A stretch of DNA of 64,000 bases from Hirudinaria manillensis. Its lineage: Eukaryota > Annelida > Clitellata > Hirudinida > Hirudinidae. Where the stretch lies: positions 10,265,129-10,329,128 of the forward strand of contig CM067526.1 in assembly GCA_034509925.1 (NCBI GenBank), read 5' to 3'. Both the position numbers and the translations under genes were made by a program. Of the stretch, positions 28,301 to 42,060 are shown one piece after another (position 1 is the first letter of the stretch; each line of letters opens with the position of its first letter). The notes below the pieces were generated by a model. It worked only from the letters and a program-made list of their open reading frames with translations, searched no databases and was not told the origin of the DNA.

Positions 28301-31300
28301 TGAATTTCTTTAACAATTGCTCAATGACATAATAATAATAATATTATTATTATATTATTGGAAAGTAACCATAAATTTTCACGTGAGCTCGTTCAGACTT
28401 TTCGGCAGAATTTATCAAGCCCTTTATAATGTCGATCTCTAGAATTTGATCTCCTTTGTCGTTGTCGAGTATGGTGCATTCTGCGAAACTCACTTCATAT
28501 CCTTGGTACTGTAACGAACATTGAACTTGTAAATAATTAAAACTCGATTATGTAATCTTCCATACCTTGAGCTCAATAGATGAGTTGAGTATCTGTTGGA
28601 CATCATCGGAGACGATTGTGACTTGAAACTCGAATGGTGATGTTAATGACGTCTCAACATGGAGTGGAGCTATTCGCAGCTCATTTGGCTGCAACTGGAA
28701 AATGCATGTTGATTTAATTATTTTATAGATAATATAATTTAAATTTCAAATAAACTTACAACAACGTCGAAGAGTTGGCTGGCCTTGTTCTGTTCTCTTT
28801 CCACCCCTGGCCACTCCTGTCTTTCTTCAAAAGTTAGCATTATCTAAAATATTGTAGTTAAGTTTTAATTTAATATCCTCATAATGAAATATTGCCAAAT
28901 ACTTGGCTTCGCACAATTTAAAACGTACTCTTGCTTCCTTTTCCTGGTTGTTGAACAGGTGAACTTGCAGAAGGAATCCCCCACCTTTCAGCGCCGATTC
29001 TGGATGGCTTAACCAAGCCAAAATCTTAGACGTTGACACCAGCTAAGAAGTAAAATTCGATTATATTTTATAATGGTATTATTTTCAAAGAAATAATATT
29101 ATTTAATACTACATAAAATAGACGTAGAAGAGTCATAATGATTGTCACACACATACCTGGACAGGTTTGTCCGTGACCACGAGACCCTTTCCAGGTAAGA
29201 GACCAAACGCAGCAAAAGTGTAAAGTCTTGCTTCTGCTGGTAAAACAACTCGGAGCACCTCTTCACCCGATGGTCTGAAAAAAAAAAAACAATTTATTAT
29301 ATTAATTAAAACTATCACTAATAAATTATAACTCTAGAATTTATACCTTATATAGACACAATAATCAAATTTATTAATCAGAAAGCAAAACTTACCCTAC
29401 AGTGACATTTAATTTCCACAAGTCAAAATTAAGTTCCTCTATGATATTGAGGTGCGGGGCTTCAAGGTCATCCAACGTTCCATTTTTGCGACCAGGACAC
29501 GGCCAAGGTTTTTCTTGAAAGATAAAAAAATAGCATTTAAAATATTTGGGTTAATAATGATAATTTTTATTAATTTAACAATCGAGGTGAAGTGTTCTTA
29601 CCAAGATCAACGAACAGGACTCCATCACTGAGCAGGAGACTTCCAGATTCCTGGGAAGACGTAAAATAAATTTATTATTATGGACTACATGATTATTGTA
29701 AAGTATGTAAAAACGTCACAATAACAACCAACATTGTGCACTCTTTGGGAGTCTGGGGCCATGGACGGAATAGTCGAAGTACTTTCACCGAACTCATCCA
29801 CGACGCGAGAGAATTTATTCGTTTTCAAACTGTTGACGTATCTGGACATTTTCTCATAAGCCTGTAATTAAAAATGGATTTATTAAAAATATACTTTAAA
29901 ATGTCCTTAATTGAGGTTAAATATAATTTTCATACTAACAATGAGTTTGCGAAGCTCATGTTCTTTTGGTACAAAAGCAGGAAGGTCAGAGACGGCGATT
30001 ATGTTAATCCTGGTGGTAGGTGCTGCTTTCACAATCAATTCAACAGCTCCTCCTGGGTTAGCAATTTTTGGCCTGACCGACAGTTTTAACTAAATTGAAA
30101 ACAATTTATATTAATTGATTGTATGGCATCAATCAAATGTACGCAACTGCTACTTACAGGGCTTTCCTGAGCTGGTTCGACGACAAATTTAAGACTGTCG
30201 GAAACAATCTCTTTTTTAGGAGTGACAGCTTCTACAACGAGACGAGGAGATTCCAAAAGGTTGCTGACATTTTTAGGGATCTTAACAGAGAGGTCGTGTC
30301 TAGTGGTTGGAGAGGGGGCCACCAACGTTCCCGAGAGGACCAATCTTGATCGACAGAAGACTTGGTAAAGGACCTCACTGACTGGGAACGATGCCTCAAT
30401 CTTGACCTCGAGTGCTCCACCGACCTAAATAAAATATTTGTTAATGTATTTATAAGACATAGTTATATAACCAAATTTATTTTATGCCCAGGTATTTTAC
30501 TTACGGCAACTTTAGGTGTCTTTTGATTCATCAAGACTTGCAGGAAGTACTGGTGTTTCGTTGAAAATGGGAGAACTTCTAGATGAGCTGTGATGACCTT
30601 GTCAGAGTCTTTGTCCTCAAACTGGGCCTGCAAAATGTTATAAAACAATTAATTAAAATAAATATAATTTAAACATTTTGAGGTTAAAAAAAAAGTTACT
30701 CGGAATTCAAGTTTGATAGCATCCTTCGGAACTTTAAAGGAAAATTCTTTGTAGGTGTTCGATCTCATTTTCAACTTCAGGTTCTCTTCTCTTGGACTCA
30801 TTGAGATACGAGTATAATGGCTGACTTTAATAGTCACCTCTCTGTCCCCGGGACTTGTCGGGAGTTCTTCCTCGACTGGTTTCAGTAAGACCTGATATGA
30901 GAGAATTTTAAACTATTAAGAAAAGTCTTCAAAATGTGATTAAAAGTAAGAACTTTATAGTATCTCACTTGTCCGACATAGGATAGCCCTGGCTTGAAGA
31001 AGACGGGAGTAAATTCGCTGAAGAACAGAACATGCGATTGATCGACGAAGGTGACGAGAACTTCTCTGATGACAGGAAATAGTAGCTGTGACAGTTCTTG
31101 CCTGCTATCTCCTTCCTTCTCGTTTATCATTTCCTCGACTATAGCTTGCGCTTCTTCTACTTTAACTGAAATTTTGATCTCTTGTCCTACCAGGGATTTA
31201 TCTGCTTTTATGTCCAAAACTTGCTTGATTTCACTAAGTTTCACACGAAACACTTTGTGACCAGCTACGAGCTGTCAAAATGTAAGGAATAATGAATTGT

Positions 31301-31594
31301 CATTTATTAAAATCATTAAATTTTGAAATTCCCTAAAGAAATGAAATTTGTAGCTGCTTTAAGCAAGGCTGGAGTTACCTCTGATGAAGGCAATGGTCCT
31401 GACTTTGAATTGTCTACAAGAGAAATGTGAAGTTCGACCTTCCCTGTTAGAGGAGCTCCAGAAGGGTGGCTGTACAATAGAAAAATTTAGTCATTTTACT
31501 TTTAATTCAAATAGGTTTTAATGGCTAGAATTTAAAAAAAAAACAAACAACTTATTATATAAGAGACTGAATGAGCATTAAGGAATCGCATGAG

Positions 31595-31620
31595 TGGATG
31601 GATGGATGGATGGATGGATG
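31595..31620 (+). repeat. (GGAT)n tetranucleotide repeat, short allele-like copy
   Basis: About six GGAT units just inside an intron of TEP copy 1. The same site in copy 2 (48311-48410) has 25 units. Confidence 0.9.
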
Positions 31621-32988
31621 AATGGACGTACCTAGCCAGTACGCTGACTTCCAGGTTTCTGCTCTCATTGCTTGATTGTAGGATATGATATCTCGGAACT
31701 CGAACTTCAACCAGGAAATTTTCTTTTTCTGAAACATTTCACTTAAAATTGAATATCTTAGAAAATACCCAATAAAAATAATTTATCATTCAAATAACTT
31801 ATGTACCATGGGATCCAATAAGTTGTTCGACTTTGAATTTATGCTTGAACACTTGTTCCTAAAATGAAAACGTTTAATATTTAAGTAATTATAAATAATC
31901 AATAATTTTCCTTACCTGATTTTCCAAGGAGAGAATCCATTCCTCTGACCATGCACCAAGTGGAGTTAAATATTCCTTTTTGAGCAGACCTGTAAATAGT
32001 AAAAAAAAAATCATGTCATTTTTAACCGATAACATTGTCCAGAGAAATAAAAGTTTAATATATATTTTTTAATACCTTCTTCAGGGGTGATGTTCAACCA
32101 TTGCTTAATCAAAACATCATCTGAGGTCTGAAAATAAAGTGAATATATTTTATTACTAAAAATAATTAATTATTCTATGAAAACTTTACGCGAATGAAAA
32201 GATTGACAGGTTTCAGGTACGGTTTCAGTTCCTCCTTCATAACCAAGGCTTGGATAAAAACTAAAAAAAATTAAACATGTATTAACAATAAATATTTGTA
32301 TAATGATGTTATATTTTATCACATCGATTATCAGTATTGTCAAGTTATCAGTAATTAACAAACTTTTATCTCCAGGACGGTATTTCAGTTTATCGGTGCG
32401 CAGAGAAACAAGCATCTCTTTCCTTCCAGTTGGAAGTTGAACTGAATGAGAAAACTTGAAGCATGATCTAGACTAGATTTTCAGAAGTGATTTGTCGCCC
32501 AAGGACCTCTCATCTAAGGACGTCTGTTATTAAATAAATAACTTTGTATAACAATTTCTTCTTCGATTAATTCTAATTCTAATTAATTTAGTAGGGGCAC
32601 ACATTTTGGCATTGGGTGCTAAATATCCGCTAGGCTACCGATTTATATTCATCAGCAAACCCACAGCATTATTGAATTCCAAAATTAAACCTTGTTTACA
32701 AGGTAAATCTTAAAAATAATGAGAGTATCACCCCAAAACCTAATCAGTAAGGGGTAAATAAAACGCTGCATGTATTTGTAATGCAAGCATGCATATAAGC
32801 ACATATACAAATTTTTTTAATTTGAACATATCTAAAATTTCCAAACGTTTCTCTAAATATTTTAAACTTACGATTTATTGACGTTGCATTAAAAAGTTTG
32901 TCTTGGATATTATTCAATATTTAAGCACATCGCACTCCCATGACCTTTCTTAGTTGATCGACCTTACCTTGTTAGTTCAATTGAAAAG

Positions 32989-33061
32989 ATGTCGCGGATT
33001 TTAAATGTTTACATGGGTTGTCTAAGATCTCATCCTCTCAAAACTCAGGCGTTGACGACGG
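32989..33061 (+). pseudogene. Duplicated MPV17 exon 1 upstream of protease copy 2
   Basis: ATG opens a 73-nt exon reading MSRILNVYMGCLRSHPLKTQ then ALTT, followed by a GTAGAT donor. It matches exon 1 of the real MPV17 gene at 63606-63678, including about 0.17 kb of upstream sequence. No MPV17 exon 2 follows; the intron is replaced by protease flank from about 33125. It is a promoter-plus-first-exon fragment rather than a gene, unless spliced onto something downstream. Confidence 0.75.
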
Positions 33062-33741
33062 GTAGATGAATTTAAAAAACAACCTTATTTAAAATCAAAA
33101 TATTTCACGTCCAAATTTTGTTTAAAGAAATAAGTATTTATGTCATCGTACCAAGGAAGTCGTGGAGCACTAATAATTAGACTGTAACGTAATAAAAAAA
33201 AAAGTCTGATGCTCTGGCTTTTTTCCCAACTGCTGGAAGCCTAATCAATTCTGAGACATATTTTCTTTCAAGAAATTGAAAATAATGAGACGTAAGATAA
33301 AGCCACAAACAAGTTTGGCCGATGAATGTGAACTGCCATCACTTTGAGTCCACATTCATATCTTTGTCTTTTAATGACGCTTCAAATCCAAAGAGTTTGA
33401 TGTATATTGAAGATCCACCTTGTTTAATTTATAATATTTAAAAATATGTTTATTTTATGCCGCGGAATGGGACAGGAATATCGAAACTCTCTCCATACTT
33501 CCTCTGAATGACTGATTTTATTTTATTTTATAACATAAACATAAAAACCTGCACCTCAACCTATACAGATTTTAAAATTTAGGTAACTGAAAATAATCAC
33601 AAATTCCATCGAAATTCTAGATTGCTTAATTGGCACGATTTGAACCCTTGAACCGGCTCAGAGCGGATGCTAATTCAGAATCTCTGTGGCCATTGTAATT
33701 ATTGTAAGTACGTAACAATACGCTTTTGAATCACTGGAGCT

Positions 33742-33749
33742 TATAAATA
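33742..33749 (+). promoter_or_regulatory. TATA box of protease copy 2
   Basis: TATAAATA at the same distance from the ATG as in the other two copies, within an almost unchanged block. Confidence 0.65.
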
Positions 33750-33798
33750 CGATATGTTTCAAGAACTTTGACCACAGGACACTATTGCCGTGGATAGA

Positions 33799-36700
33799 AT
33801 GGTTGTTTCGGTGACACGCCAGCTATTTCTCGCTTTAATAATTAAATAATGTGAATAATTACGTAATTAAAACATTTATGATGATATTTTCAGACGTTCG
33901 GAACGATACAAATACTATTGTTGATGTCCTGTTGTGTGCTTCAAATATCATCGGAAGACTTACGAGAAGGTGACACCACTGTTAAATGAATTTAACCCAC
34001 GTCTAACTTATTTTTGTTTACATCGATTATAACCAATAAGTTTTAAATATGCAACCTTTTATATCTTTGGTTTCGGGAATAAGACTGCAAATAATCTTAT
34101 GCAAAACTGGGAGCCATTTAAATGTTATTGCATACACATGCCATTATCAAGTATTTATTCGAAAATAATCTGATGCATTTTAATACAAGTGAAACCACGA
34201 TGGACATACAACAACAAGAACACGACAAAGCCATTACCGGACTTCATCGAATTCGACCTTGAACTCGAGATTGGCAAAATAACCTTGAATCTCACCAAGC
34301 AATCGACGGAGACAAACGAGTCGCCCCTGATAATATCCGATGCAGAAGATCAAAGTTCAGTTTCGAAGCAACCCCAAAACGAAGTTAGTAATTAGCCCAA
34401 CGTTTGATCAGATTTTAAACTTACTCCTTTTGAAATAATATTGGTCAAGTATAATAAGTTATTTGACTAATTTGGAATTCAAATTTTAAGGAATCCTTTC
34501 TAAAGCAACGCAAAATATAAAATGGAGCTTGTTTTTTAAAACTTAGTTTGCATCATTGGGATGTTAAATTGGGATATGTGCCAATGATTTTATATGACGA
34601 CATTGTTAAATGCTACTGACTTAGGTAATGTTCTTTATACAAGAAAATGTCGTTTACTGATATTCAGGTCTTAAATTAAAGAATGTAATTTTCTTTTTAA
34701 CCCTCAAGTTATTGGGAGTTTACAAGGACTCCTCTGTAGATGCCACTGCAACGGTGACCATCAAGAATGTCGAAGGAAATGCGGAAACCCTATATGTAAG
34801 TCGTTCCACAAAACTTAACGCTTTCATTCAATAATGGAGTATCAATTCAAATTCCGAATAAGACTTTAAAAAGTATTTTTAAGAAGGTTTTTAATGCGAA
34901 ATTATGTGCCATAAATCCAGAAATTATTGTTTAGAAATATTTAAACAAATTATTCAGATGATCACATACATTCATGACTACGGGTCGGTTTTCTTGGCAC
35001 CTAGCACGATCTTTTCAAGCGGGAAAAACAACAACAACATGTCAAAGAAAAGCAAAATTCTAAAAATTAATGGCACACTTCATTCCCTTCATGAAACCAA
35101 GTCAACAAAATCAAATCTTAATACTTCTCGTAATCAAGGTAACATTAATTTTATTAATTACATAATCACGCATTGAACGGAATTGTCTGGAAAAGTGAAA
35201 ATGTTGAGGATTATTAACGAATATTTTTATAGATAGTGATGATGCAGTTACTTCGATTATTCATTTTGATTCTAGGTTTAAATTTAATGAAATTTTTTAG
35301 TTTAAAGTAAGTAATGTAAAAAAATTATGATTAGCTCAAATACCAAAAATACCACAGGTGCCATGAATTATGGATCTAGAATTATGAAAAGAGAAAACAG
35401 AAAGGGAGTTCTACCACTTGCAATTGAGATAATGACGGTGGTGGATTACAGCATCGTTGAAAGGTTGTTGAAAGAATGTTTTATAGAATCCATTGCAGAG
35501 CATGTGCACTTGATAGACTTGATAACTTGTTAAACTTTGACTCGACTGTAAAGTAAATGCAAGTCAACCTCGTTCAAGGTTTGCCAAATTAAGTACGGCT
35601 ACATCTGCTGAGGACAAAATTAAAGATGCAATGAATATTGGGACTTATGTTTTCACTCACATGATGGAAGGAGTATGAATTTGACTTAATTTAAAGATAA
35701 TTTTTGAGATCAATTCAGTACATTAGATTAAATTTCCCCTTGGATTACGTTTCACAGTTATTTAGTTATATTTTTATCCTCTTATTCAATTAAAGTTATG
35801 AAATAATAATTAGTTATGATAATTATTGTTAAGTGAAACATTAAATGTGAAAATAACAATTATACCTTTAAAATGCCAAATTAATGAAAGTTAAATTTAA
35901 CAAATTAATTTGTTCTTTATATGCTTAAAAAGGTGAAAAATATCTTCGAAAAGATTGATATTGACGACTTCAAATTCACTACTAAGTGGGTCGGAGGATA
36001 TTTCGCTACAGTGAGTGTTGATTTTTGTATTATTGATTATTATTCAATTCATTATTATATGATTTTTAATTACCAATACATTAAGCACTTTACTAAGCTA
36101 GTTATTTTTAGCCAGTAAAAGATTAATTGAAAAAAATCATTTTATTGAAAATTGAAAACCACCTTTTTAGGAAAAACAAATTTTTATGTTGAACAATTAT
36201 TTTTATTTAAGTTTTATTTATAATAAATAACTTCTTATGTGTAAGTATTACGAAACAAAAGCATTTTATTAAAATTGAGAAATTATTGGAAATGCAAGTT
36301 ATTTCTTGCATCATTCGTGGAAAATTTCACAAAGATAAATAACTCTATAAAAAAAAGCTTAAAATATCATTTCACTTCTTTCAGAATTCTTTACAAACAA
36401 AATTCATTCATGATACTCTGCTAAAAAACGGATCAATTAATGCACGTCGGAGTTTAAGTTTAATGGGTGAATGGTCCAAGAACAGAGAGAATTGGCCAAG
36501 ATATGATTACATTGCTGCATTTACGAGGTTTAACAATCATTAGTCAAATTGCAAAGGAGTGTAAACAATGATCTATCTGGCGAAAACAATTTTGTATGAA
36601 CATATTTCAAAAGATCACCAGTCATACATTATCAACATTTATTCAGTTACCCTATGGTGTCTAGAGGATATGAAATCGTGGGGAGAACATTTTTTAAAGA

Positions 36701-39240
36701 AATATGCGACATTGGGAGGCAAGGGATTATCCGATATATCAATTTCTATGATACAATGAAAACTTTAGCACATGAATTAGGACATGCGTGAGTTTGATTA
36801 CTACTTCATTGCTTTTGCCCTTCCGAATGATCTATGGACAACAACGTCCACGAATTATTGTATAATTGACAGATTGATTGAAATGTGCTTTCAAATCATG
36901 ATTGGAATTGCAAACCATTCTTATGATCATTTAAATACATTTATAATTATATTTAACACTGACTCTAATCTTCATTGACAAACACTATTTCTAAAAAGTC
37001 TGGGTATGGAGGACGATGGTATCACTGAAAATTGTCCTGACAATAAATACATCATGGGACCTTACCACGGAGACTTGATGGATGACATTCCGAATTCATT
37101 TTTGTTCTCAGAATGTTCACTTAGAGAATTAAAGAATTTTATTCAAAACATGACATACGTCAGTGATGACATGTACGTGAGAAATTTGTTCTTTATTGAT
37201 TTGGTCAAACTATTGGCTTTAAAGATAAGTTTCTTTAATTGCTTTATCCCTTTAATCATACTAATTATTCAAAAATAAGAACAGAAACCAATGTTAATTT
37301 TTACATTTAAAAATGTAATTCGGGAAATTTCTTTAATAACTATTATCTTCTTAAGACCTGATGAACAGGCATATAGAATTCCAAGATTCAACTGTATGAG
37401 GAAAGCCAATGAGGATTTTAACGCAGGACGACAGAAAGATATCTTCCTGCATTTGTATCCAGGGCAAATCTTTGGTCCTGATGAACAATGCAAAATGGAA
37501 TTCGGCGAAGAATCCCTCCATATCGGCGTATCTATTCATTATCATTTTATAATTTTCTTTAACTAAATTACGCAATTGTTTATATAAAACATTTTGTAAT
37601 GTTGTTTGATAACCAAAATTTCAGACTTCTCATGAACTTTTCTAAGTATTTAAACGACTAAACTATATCATAACAATGGCAAGTTAAACAAGTTTCCATT
37701 ATTCATCAAATGAAGGGATACGAAGTCGACCAGAAAATATGCCAGGAGCTTAAATGTACAAACGGCACTCATTCCCTGAAGGCGATGGATGGAACAAGCT
37801 GTTCGAATAAGGCATGGTGTAGAATGGGTAAATGCGTGTACCACAGCAATGCCCCGCGAAATCCAGGTAAAAAAAAACGTTGACGACATTTTCTACTATT
37901 AAACTTATTAAATATAATATTTTTCAGTTGTTAACTCATACTCATCAGTAATATATTACATAAATTGTTTTTGTGCCATTTATTGTCTTATAAATATGTT
38001 TAAAAAGGACATATTCTTTATAACGAAAGCTCTCAGATATTATTCTACATTAACACGTTTTCTTCAACTGCATGTGATTTTAATAGAAATCTGTGTGAAC
38101 GGAGACAATGTCTTGCCACATCAAAATAAGATGTGCAAAGATGAAATCAACGAAGACCCCAACATATGTCAGATGGAATCAAATAGGAACAGGTGCTGCG
38201 CATCGTGTGCAGGCAAGCGTAAAAGAAATAAAGGTACATTTTTACATTACAAAACTATATTTGTTAAAATCATGATCTGTTGGAAAATATTTGCCTCTTA
38301 AGTCTACGTGGAAAAACTTTATAGCAAAAATAGAAATGAGGAGTTTGGGATATCAATAACCTCGTCTATCAATTCACGTCTTGATAACGATTATTAAATC
38401 CCCAATAACATCTTTAAAACCACGTAATGTCAACGAAAAGTAAATATTTACTCGATCAAATTTTTTGATTCAACAATAAAGGTTGTCAAGACACCATTGA
38501 TGAATGCTCCAGAATTAAACCGAGGAATTGCTACAGCAAATATTATGCCACAGCATGCTGCAGAACCTGTCTTATCCTTACTCGGAATCCATCGAAACCT
38601 GACTGTCTATACGGAGATAGAGGTGTCGGCTGTTCAGACCTGACGCCCGAAGTGTGTCTCATCTCATCTCGATATTGCTGTCAAACATGTGCTGCTCAAC
38701 TTCCTCAAACAACAGCAACTTCTAAGAATTACAAGAACACCACCGAAGATTCATCTACAAGTTTGAACCAACTATTTTCTTTTGTTTACTTCTAAATCAA
38801 TCGAATCTTGAGGATCAATTTTACGCAGATTCCTGTAACTTTGGGGATTACAAAGGCAAGTTGAATTACTTGACGCTCTGGGGTGAGAATCTATCCTTAA
38901 CATGCAAGGAATTGGTCGAACGTGATTCCCATCTCTGTCATCACAATCTCGTGAGAAAGTCTTGCTGCGCTTCTTGCAAGAATGTTAAAATAATTAAAGG
39001 TAAAATTCAATGTTTATTGAATGCGATCATTGAAGAAATTGATTTAATTTTTATTAATACAAAATTTCTTTTTAAGATTACTGCAAAAATGATGATGACA
39101 AGACATATTTCACACAATTCTCCAAAACGTTCAGCTGCAGAGAATTTGTGGATTACAATCCTCATCTATGTGAAACCAGTGCAACAGTTAAAAATCAATG
39201 CTGTAAGTCATGTGGACGGTATAGCATTACAGCAGCATAA
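33799..39240 (+). CDS. Secreted ADAMTS-like zinc metalloprotease, copy 2 (recombinant)
   Basis: Same 17-exon plan and domain order as copy 1, with all exons open. The active-site exons are 36647-36787 (ending TLAHELGHA) and 36999-37172 (LGMEDDGITENC, Met-turn IMGP). The third zinc-ligand position is again Asp. Around the active site it differs strongly from copy 1: exon 11 reads YPMVSRGYEIVGRTFFKEIC where copy 1 reads YPMAYKGYGIVGLTYIKDIC. Exon 15 onward gives the same five cysteine modules, with one codon fewer in exon 16. Diagnostic bases follow copy 3 as far as CCTCATCTATG in the last exon and then follow copy 1 (GGTATAGCATTACAGCAGC and stop at 39238-39240). The gene is thus a hybrid. Same inferred role and secretion as copy 1. 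Confidence 0.86.
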
Positions 39241-39840
39241 TGAATTCTGAAAGGAAAACAACATAGGCTTTTCTAATTATAATAAATGATTCCTAATATA
39301 TGCAGAGTTTATCGTTCTGTTCACAGCTTGGATGCAATACCACTGAGTTAATCATTTGCACGAATATCATTCAAATAGGAATGTTGTCTAGGATGAGCTT
39401 GTCAAAGCATTTCCAAATTATGAAGTGGGTTGGTAGAGGATGGCTGTATATGTGACTTGCCCATGAGTACCAAGACACATTTTTTAGTGCTTTCTCGATT
39501 AACACCGCCAATCGATGACGACCGTACAGCAATTAAAGTTCGGAAATTTATTGCTCATGTTTTATTGCTGCGATTTGAATGCTCGTAATCAGCATTCAGT
39601 AAAAATTAGGTATAGATGGGATTTAAAAGACTAGATTGAAAGAAAATCTTCAATAATAGCCGATGAAATTTTGTTGAACACACAATGTAGGACACACGAT
39701 GAGCATCCATAACGATTTGCAATTTTCATTAGGAGCTAGCTGAACTCAGCCAACGATTGAAATGGAAGAAATTTAGCATGCATTTTTTCATATGTTTATT
39801 TTTTACAATTTTACAATGCTTATGGGTACACGATTTTTTT

Positions 39841-40080
39841 AGTTTATTTGTAATCCTCTATAGATAAATATATTGTCAGGTTTGCGGACTCTAGAATACG
39901 CAACATATAATTGTCCATGCGAGAATCAATCCGTTTCTGGATCTAAAACACACAATTCTAAAGATTGTACCTGAGCTTTATTAATTGCGATTTCAAACGC
40001 CAATCAAATTATGAATTGCAATATAAATTGAAATGGCACATACGTCGGAATCATGGGAATGCAAGGAAGACATTTTCATC
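39841..40080 (-). mobile_element. Helitron / PIF1-like helicase fragment, copy 2
   Basis: Same broken helicase remnant as at 23131-23370, carried along in the duplicated segment, with INKAQ and FSHGQLYVA still legible on the minus strand. The rest of 39241-40831 holds no recognisable gene. Confidence 0.72.
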
Positions 40081-40831
40081 TTTCATAGGTCCTGTCAAGG
40101 CTTAAATTTATGTAAGCTCAACAATTTTGAAAATGCAAAACTTAAATAGAAAATTTTAATAAAGCCTATGAAAATTGTGGTAAAAATAAAAAAATGTAAG
40201 GATCTAAAACACTTTGAAGGGATTTGAAAAATTTAGAGAAAGAAGACAAATTTAACAGTGGGAGAGGCCGGGACCGAGCAAAATGTTCGAATATAGGCGT
40301 ATATATGCAAAGGTAAATATTCTTTGGTGTCATGGAAGTACTTTTGGGTTATTTTGCTAGTTTTTATTTCTGATTAATTCGTTTGTGTTTAATAAATTTC
40401 ATCTTCGAAAAGAGATCATTAAGTTCACTTAAACGAAAACTAAAACTTAATGCTCAGTTGACGGTTGATGGTTTATGTCAACTTAAATTGGCAAAGCATT
40501 TAATTAATAGTTGAACTTTAATTGACCCGTCCTTTCCCTTCCAAAATACTATTTCCTGATGGCAATTTTCAAAAAACTGTAAATGCTTAAGGGCTTTTAA
40601 TCTCAAATGAATTTAAATGTTTGCCAAAAATATTTAAATTTCCCTTTCAGCACCTTAAGTCTGAAATTCGCAAATTCCTAATTTGTTGGCGACTTTTTGA
40701 CGAGAAACTGTGAACAACCACAAAAAAGTTAGAATTGCAATGTTTATTAACTAAACAATTTAGCTGAATTAAGTTCAAATGTTTGAATCGAAAGTCATCG
40801 GATGGCTTCTTCCATCGGTGTGTAGCCTCCT

Positions 40832-40855
40832 TCATTGGGCTGATTTCTTGAAACA
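40832..40855 (-). CDS. Duplicated alternative terminal exon of TEP copy 2
   Basis: Codes CFKKSAQ and stop after a CTTGCAG acceptor. It parallels the proximal terminal exon YFKKSAQ at 41912-41935, which it could replace. Both members were present before the segmental duplication. Confidence 0.45.
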   Translation of the reverse strand, partial: CFKKSAQ

Positions 40856-41911
40856 CTGCAAGAAAATAATTCGTTTTTAATGTACATCTAAATTGTAAAA
40901 AAGTATTTAAGGTAGAATGTCATCAATATTCAAATTTTGATGTTGAATTTTATTCTACATCTATATTAAATGGAGAACCTCTTTAGCTCCAGAAGCAATA
41001 GCCACACTGTTATTTTTGCATTGAAATGATAAAATTTCACAGTTCTGATGCACATGAATTTAATCCTCCAAGGGTAGTACGAATACTAAAATCTTCTACG
41101 TGATACATGATTCGAATGGGCCTACGCGGGCCGTGCCGTCACATCTAGCCGAGCTGGATAGGCCTACTAAATTTTGGAGTGGACAAAAGGCTTGGGCAAA
41201 AAATTTCGTCCCATGAAGGTCTCTAATAAATACATAATGCATTAGCTTAAGGCATCAATTTTTCTTAAATTTGTGTAAGCTGAACAATTTTGAAATTTGA
41301 AAACTTAAATAGAAAAAATTAATAAAACTTATGAAAGTTGTGGTAAACATAAAAAATGTAAGGATCTATAACCTCTAATAAAAAATAAAAAATAAAATCT
41401 TGCTAGAACAAATTATAAGCACATTTTGTCGTGGAAGTACTTTTGGGACATTTTCTAGTTTTTATTTCTGATTACCTCGTTTGTGATTAATAAAATTTAT
41501 CTCCGAAAAGAATCTACTAAGTTCACTTAAACGAAAACTAAAAAGTAATGCTCGGTTAATGGTTAAGTTTTTATGTCAACTTAAATTGGCAAAGCAATTA
41601 ATTAATTGTTGAATTTAATTGACCCGTTCTTTCCCTTCCAAATAATATTTCCTGATGGCGCTCTTCACAAAATTGGTAAATGCTCAAGGGTTTTTAAGTT
41701 CAGTTTAATTTAAATGGCTGCCATAAAATAAATTTCCCATTCAGCACCTTAAGTCTAAAATTTGTAAATTCCTAATTGTTAATGAGAAACTGTGAACAAC
41801 CACAAAAAAAGTAGAGTTGCAACATTTATTCTAAACAAGTTAGATGAATTAAGTTCAAAGGTTTGAACAGAAAGTCATCGGATGGCTTCTTTCATTGATG
41901 TGGTGCCTCCT

Positions 41912-42017
41912 TCATTGGGCTGATTTCTTGAAGTACTGCAAGAAAATAATTCAATTTGTTTTTAATGAACATCTAAGTTGTAAAAATAATATTAATAATA
42001 ATAAAAATAATAAGAAT

Positions 42018-42060
<43 letters not shown>

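Larger units (their letters stand above)
25202..32523 (-). pseudogene. Macroglobulin/TEP-like gene, copy 1: 5'-truncated with a nonsense codon
   Basis: This carries the same exons as TEP copy 2 (described there) from the TDK exon to the membrane anchor, nearly identical in sequence. The promoter, 5'UTR exon, signal-peptide exon and MG1 exon are missing: homology to copy 2 stops at about 32569 and is replaced by the 5' flank of protease 2. In addition the first remaining exon has TAG at 32473-32475 where copy 2 has GAG (Glu). The thioester-region exon is at 28071-28286, the membrane exon at 25392-25564 and the terminal exon at 25202-25225. Later exons still read open, so loss of function looks recent. 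If transcribed from a new promoter it could make only an internal fragment. Confidence 0.8.
16430..32569. repeat. Segmental duplication, unit 1 (protease 1 + TEP 1)
   Basis: This segment matches about 33125-49360. From about 16750 to 17500 and from 22540 to 32569 the two copies differ only by scattered single bases and small indels. Within the protease gene body they differ more. Homology at the right end stops abruptly after CTTCGATTA at about 32569, compared with about 49360 in unit 2, followed by a short filler and then the shared 5' flank that begins GTAGGGGCACACATTT. Confidence 0.9.
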
